A stretch of DNA of 6,411 bases from JBBECF01 sp040881945 (GTDB lineage Bacteria > Pseudomonadota > Alphaproteobacteria > Dongiales > Dongiaceae). The translations under genes and the position numbers were made by a program. The stretch lies in contig JBBECF010000056.1 in NCBI GenBank assembly GCA_040881945.1, positions 1 to 6,411 of the forward strand. Reading direction: 5' to 3'. The stretch's first letter is position 1. Every line of letters begins with the position of its first letter. Below, in pieces: positions 6,370 through 6,411 of this stretch. The notes beneath the pieces are model-generated. The model searched no databases. It was given only the letters and a program-made list of their open reading frames with translations, and had not been told where the DNA came from.

Positions 6370-6398
6370 ACGTTACACCGGTCGGGGCGGCGCGACAA
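6370..6398 (-). promoter_or_regulatory. Weak sigma-70-like promoter candidate for xoxF
   Basis: On the - strand TTGTCG (6393-6398) is followed after 17 nt by TAACGT (6370-6375), or after 15 nt by TGTAAC (6372-6377). The matches to consensus are 4 of 6 for the -35 box and 3 or 4 of 6 for the -10 box, so it is weak. Use of this site would give a leader of roughly 150-165 nt that includes the possible folded element. The remaining 207-nt non-coding stretch 6205-6411 shows no gene; the divergent neighbour lies outside the window. Confidence 0.25.
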
Positions 6399-6411
6399 GC
6401 GTCTGTTCGCG

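Noticed and set aside
6056..6398. Short open frames on the - strand overlapping the xoxF start (6056-6370 and 6183-6398)
   Set aside because: Both would start at TTG, lack a ribosome binding site and have low-complexity arginine-rich products; the xoxF leader explains the region better.

Overview
The window is GC-rich, densely packed DNA, most consistent with an alphaproteobacterium (Rhizobiales or Rhodospirillales type) that oxidises methanol or related alcohols with a lanthanide-dependent quinoprotein. The evidence is the XoxF sequence, which is close to alphaproteobacterial XoxF5 as I remember it, and the xoxF-xoxG-xoxJ gene order. Species or genus cannot be fixed from this sequence alone.

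There are two convergent gene sets. On the + strand (1-2939) lie the 3' part of a gene for a DUF3280/DUF2380-like protein and a complete three-gene ABC importer of the NitT/TauT/SsuABC type: binding protein, permease and ATPase. The last three are tightly packed (5-nt gap, then a 13-nt overlap). On the - strand (6204 down to 2992) lie xoxF (PQQ- and lanthanide-dependent methanol dehydrogenase), xoxG (its c-type cytochrome electron acceptor) and xoxJ (a periplasmic binding-protein-like accessory factor). The two sets meet tail to tail at a perfect 25-bp inverted repeat (2939-2993) that includes the last base of the ATPase stop codon and part of the xoxJ stop codon.

Working model: XoxF oxidises methanol in the periplasm with PQQ and a light lanthanide. 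It passes electrons to XoxG, and XoxJ assists the dehydrogenase in a way not fully understood. No mxaI-type small subunit is present in the window, as expected for a XoxF enzyme. The linked importer and DUF3280 protein are plausibly part of the same physiology, but the cargo cannot be read from the sequence.

Non-coding features are a structured GC-rich hairpin between xoxF and xoxG, the convergent-junction palindrome, and a 207-nt upstream region of xoxF with a strong ribosome binding site, a weak promoter candidate and a possible folded leader. No tRNA, rRNA, CRISPR array, transposase gene or phage gene was seen. I found no clearly undescribed system; the best lead is the importer + DUF3280 set paired with xoxFGJ.
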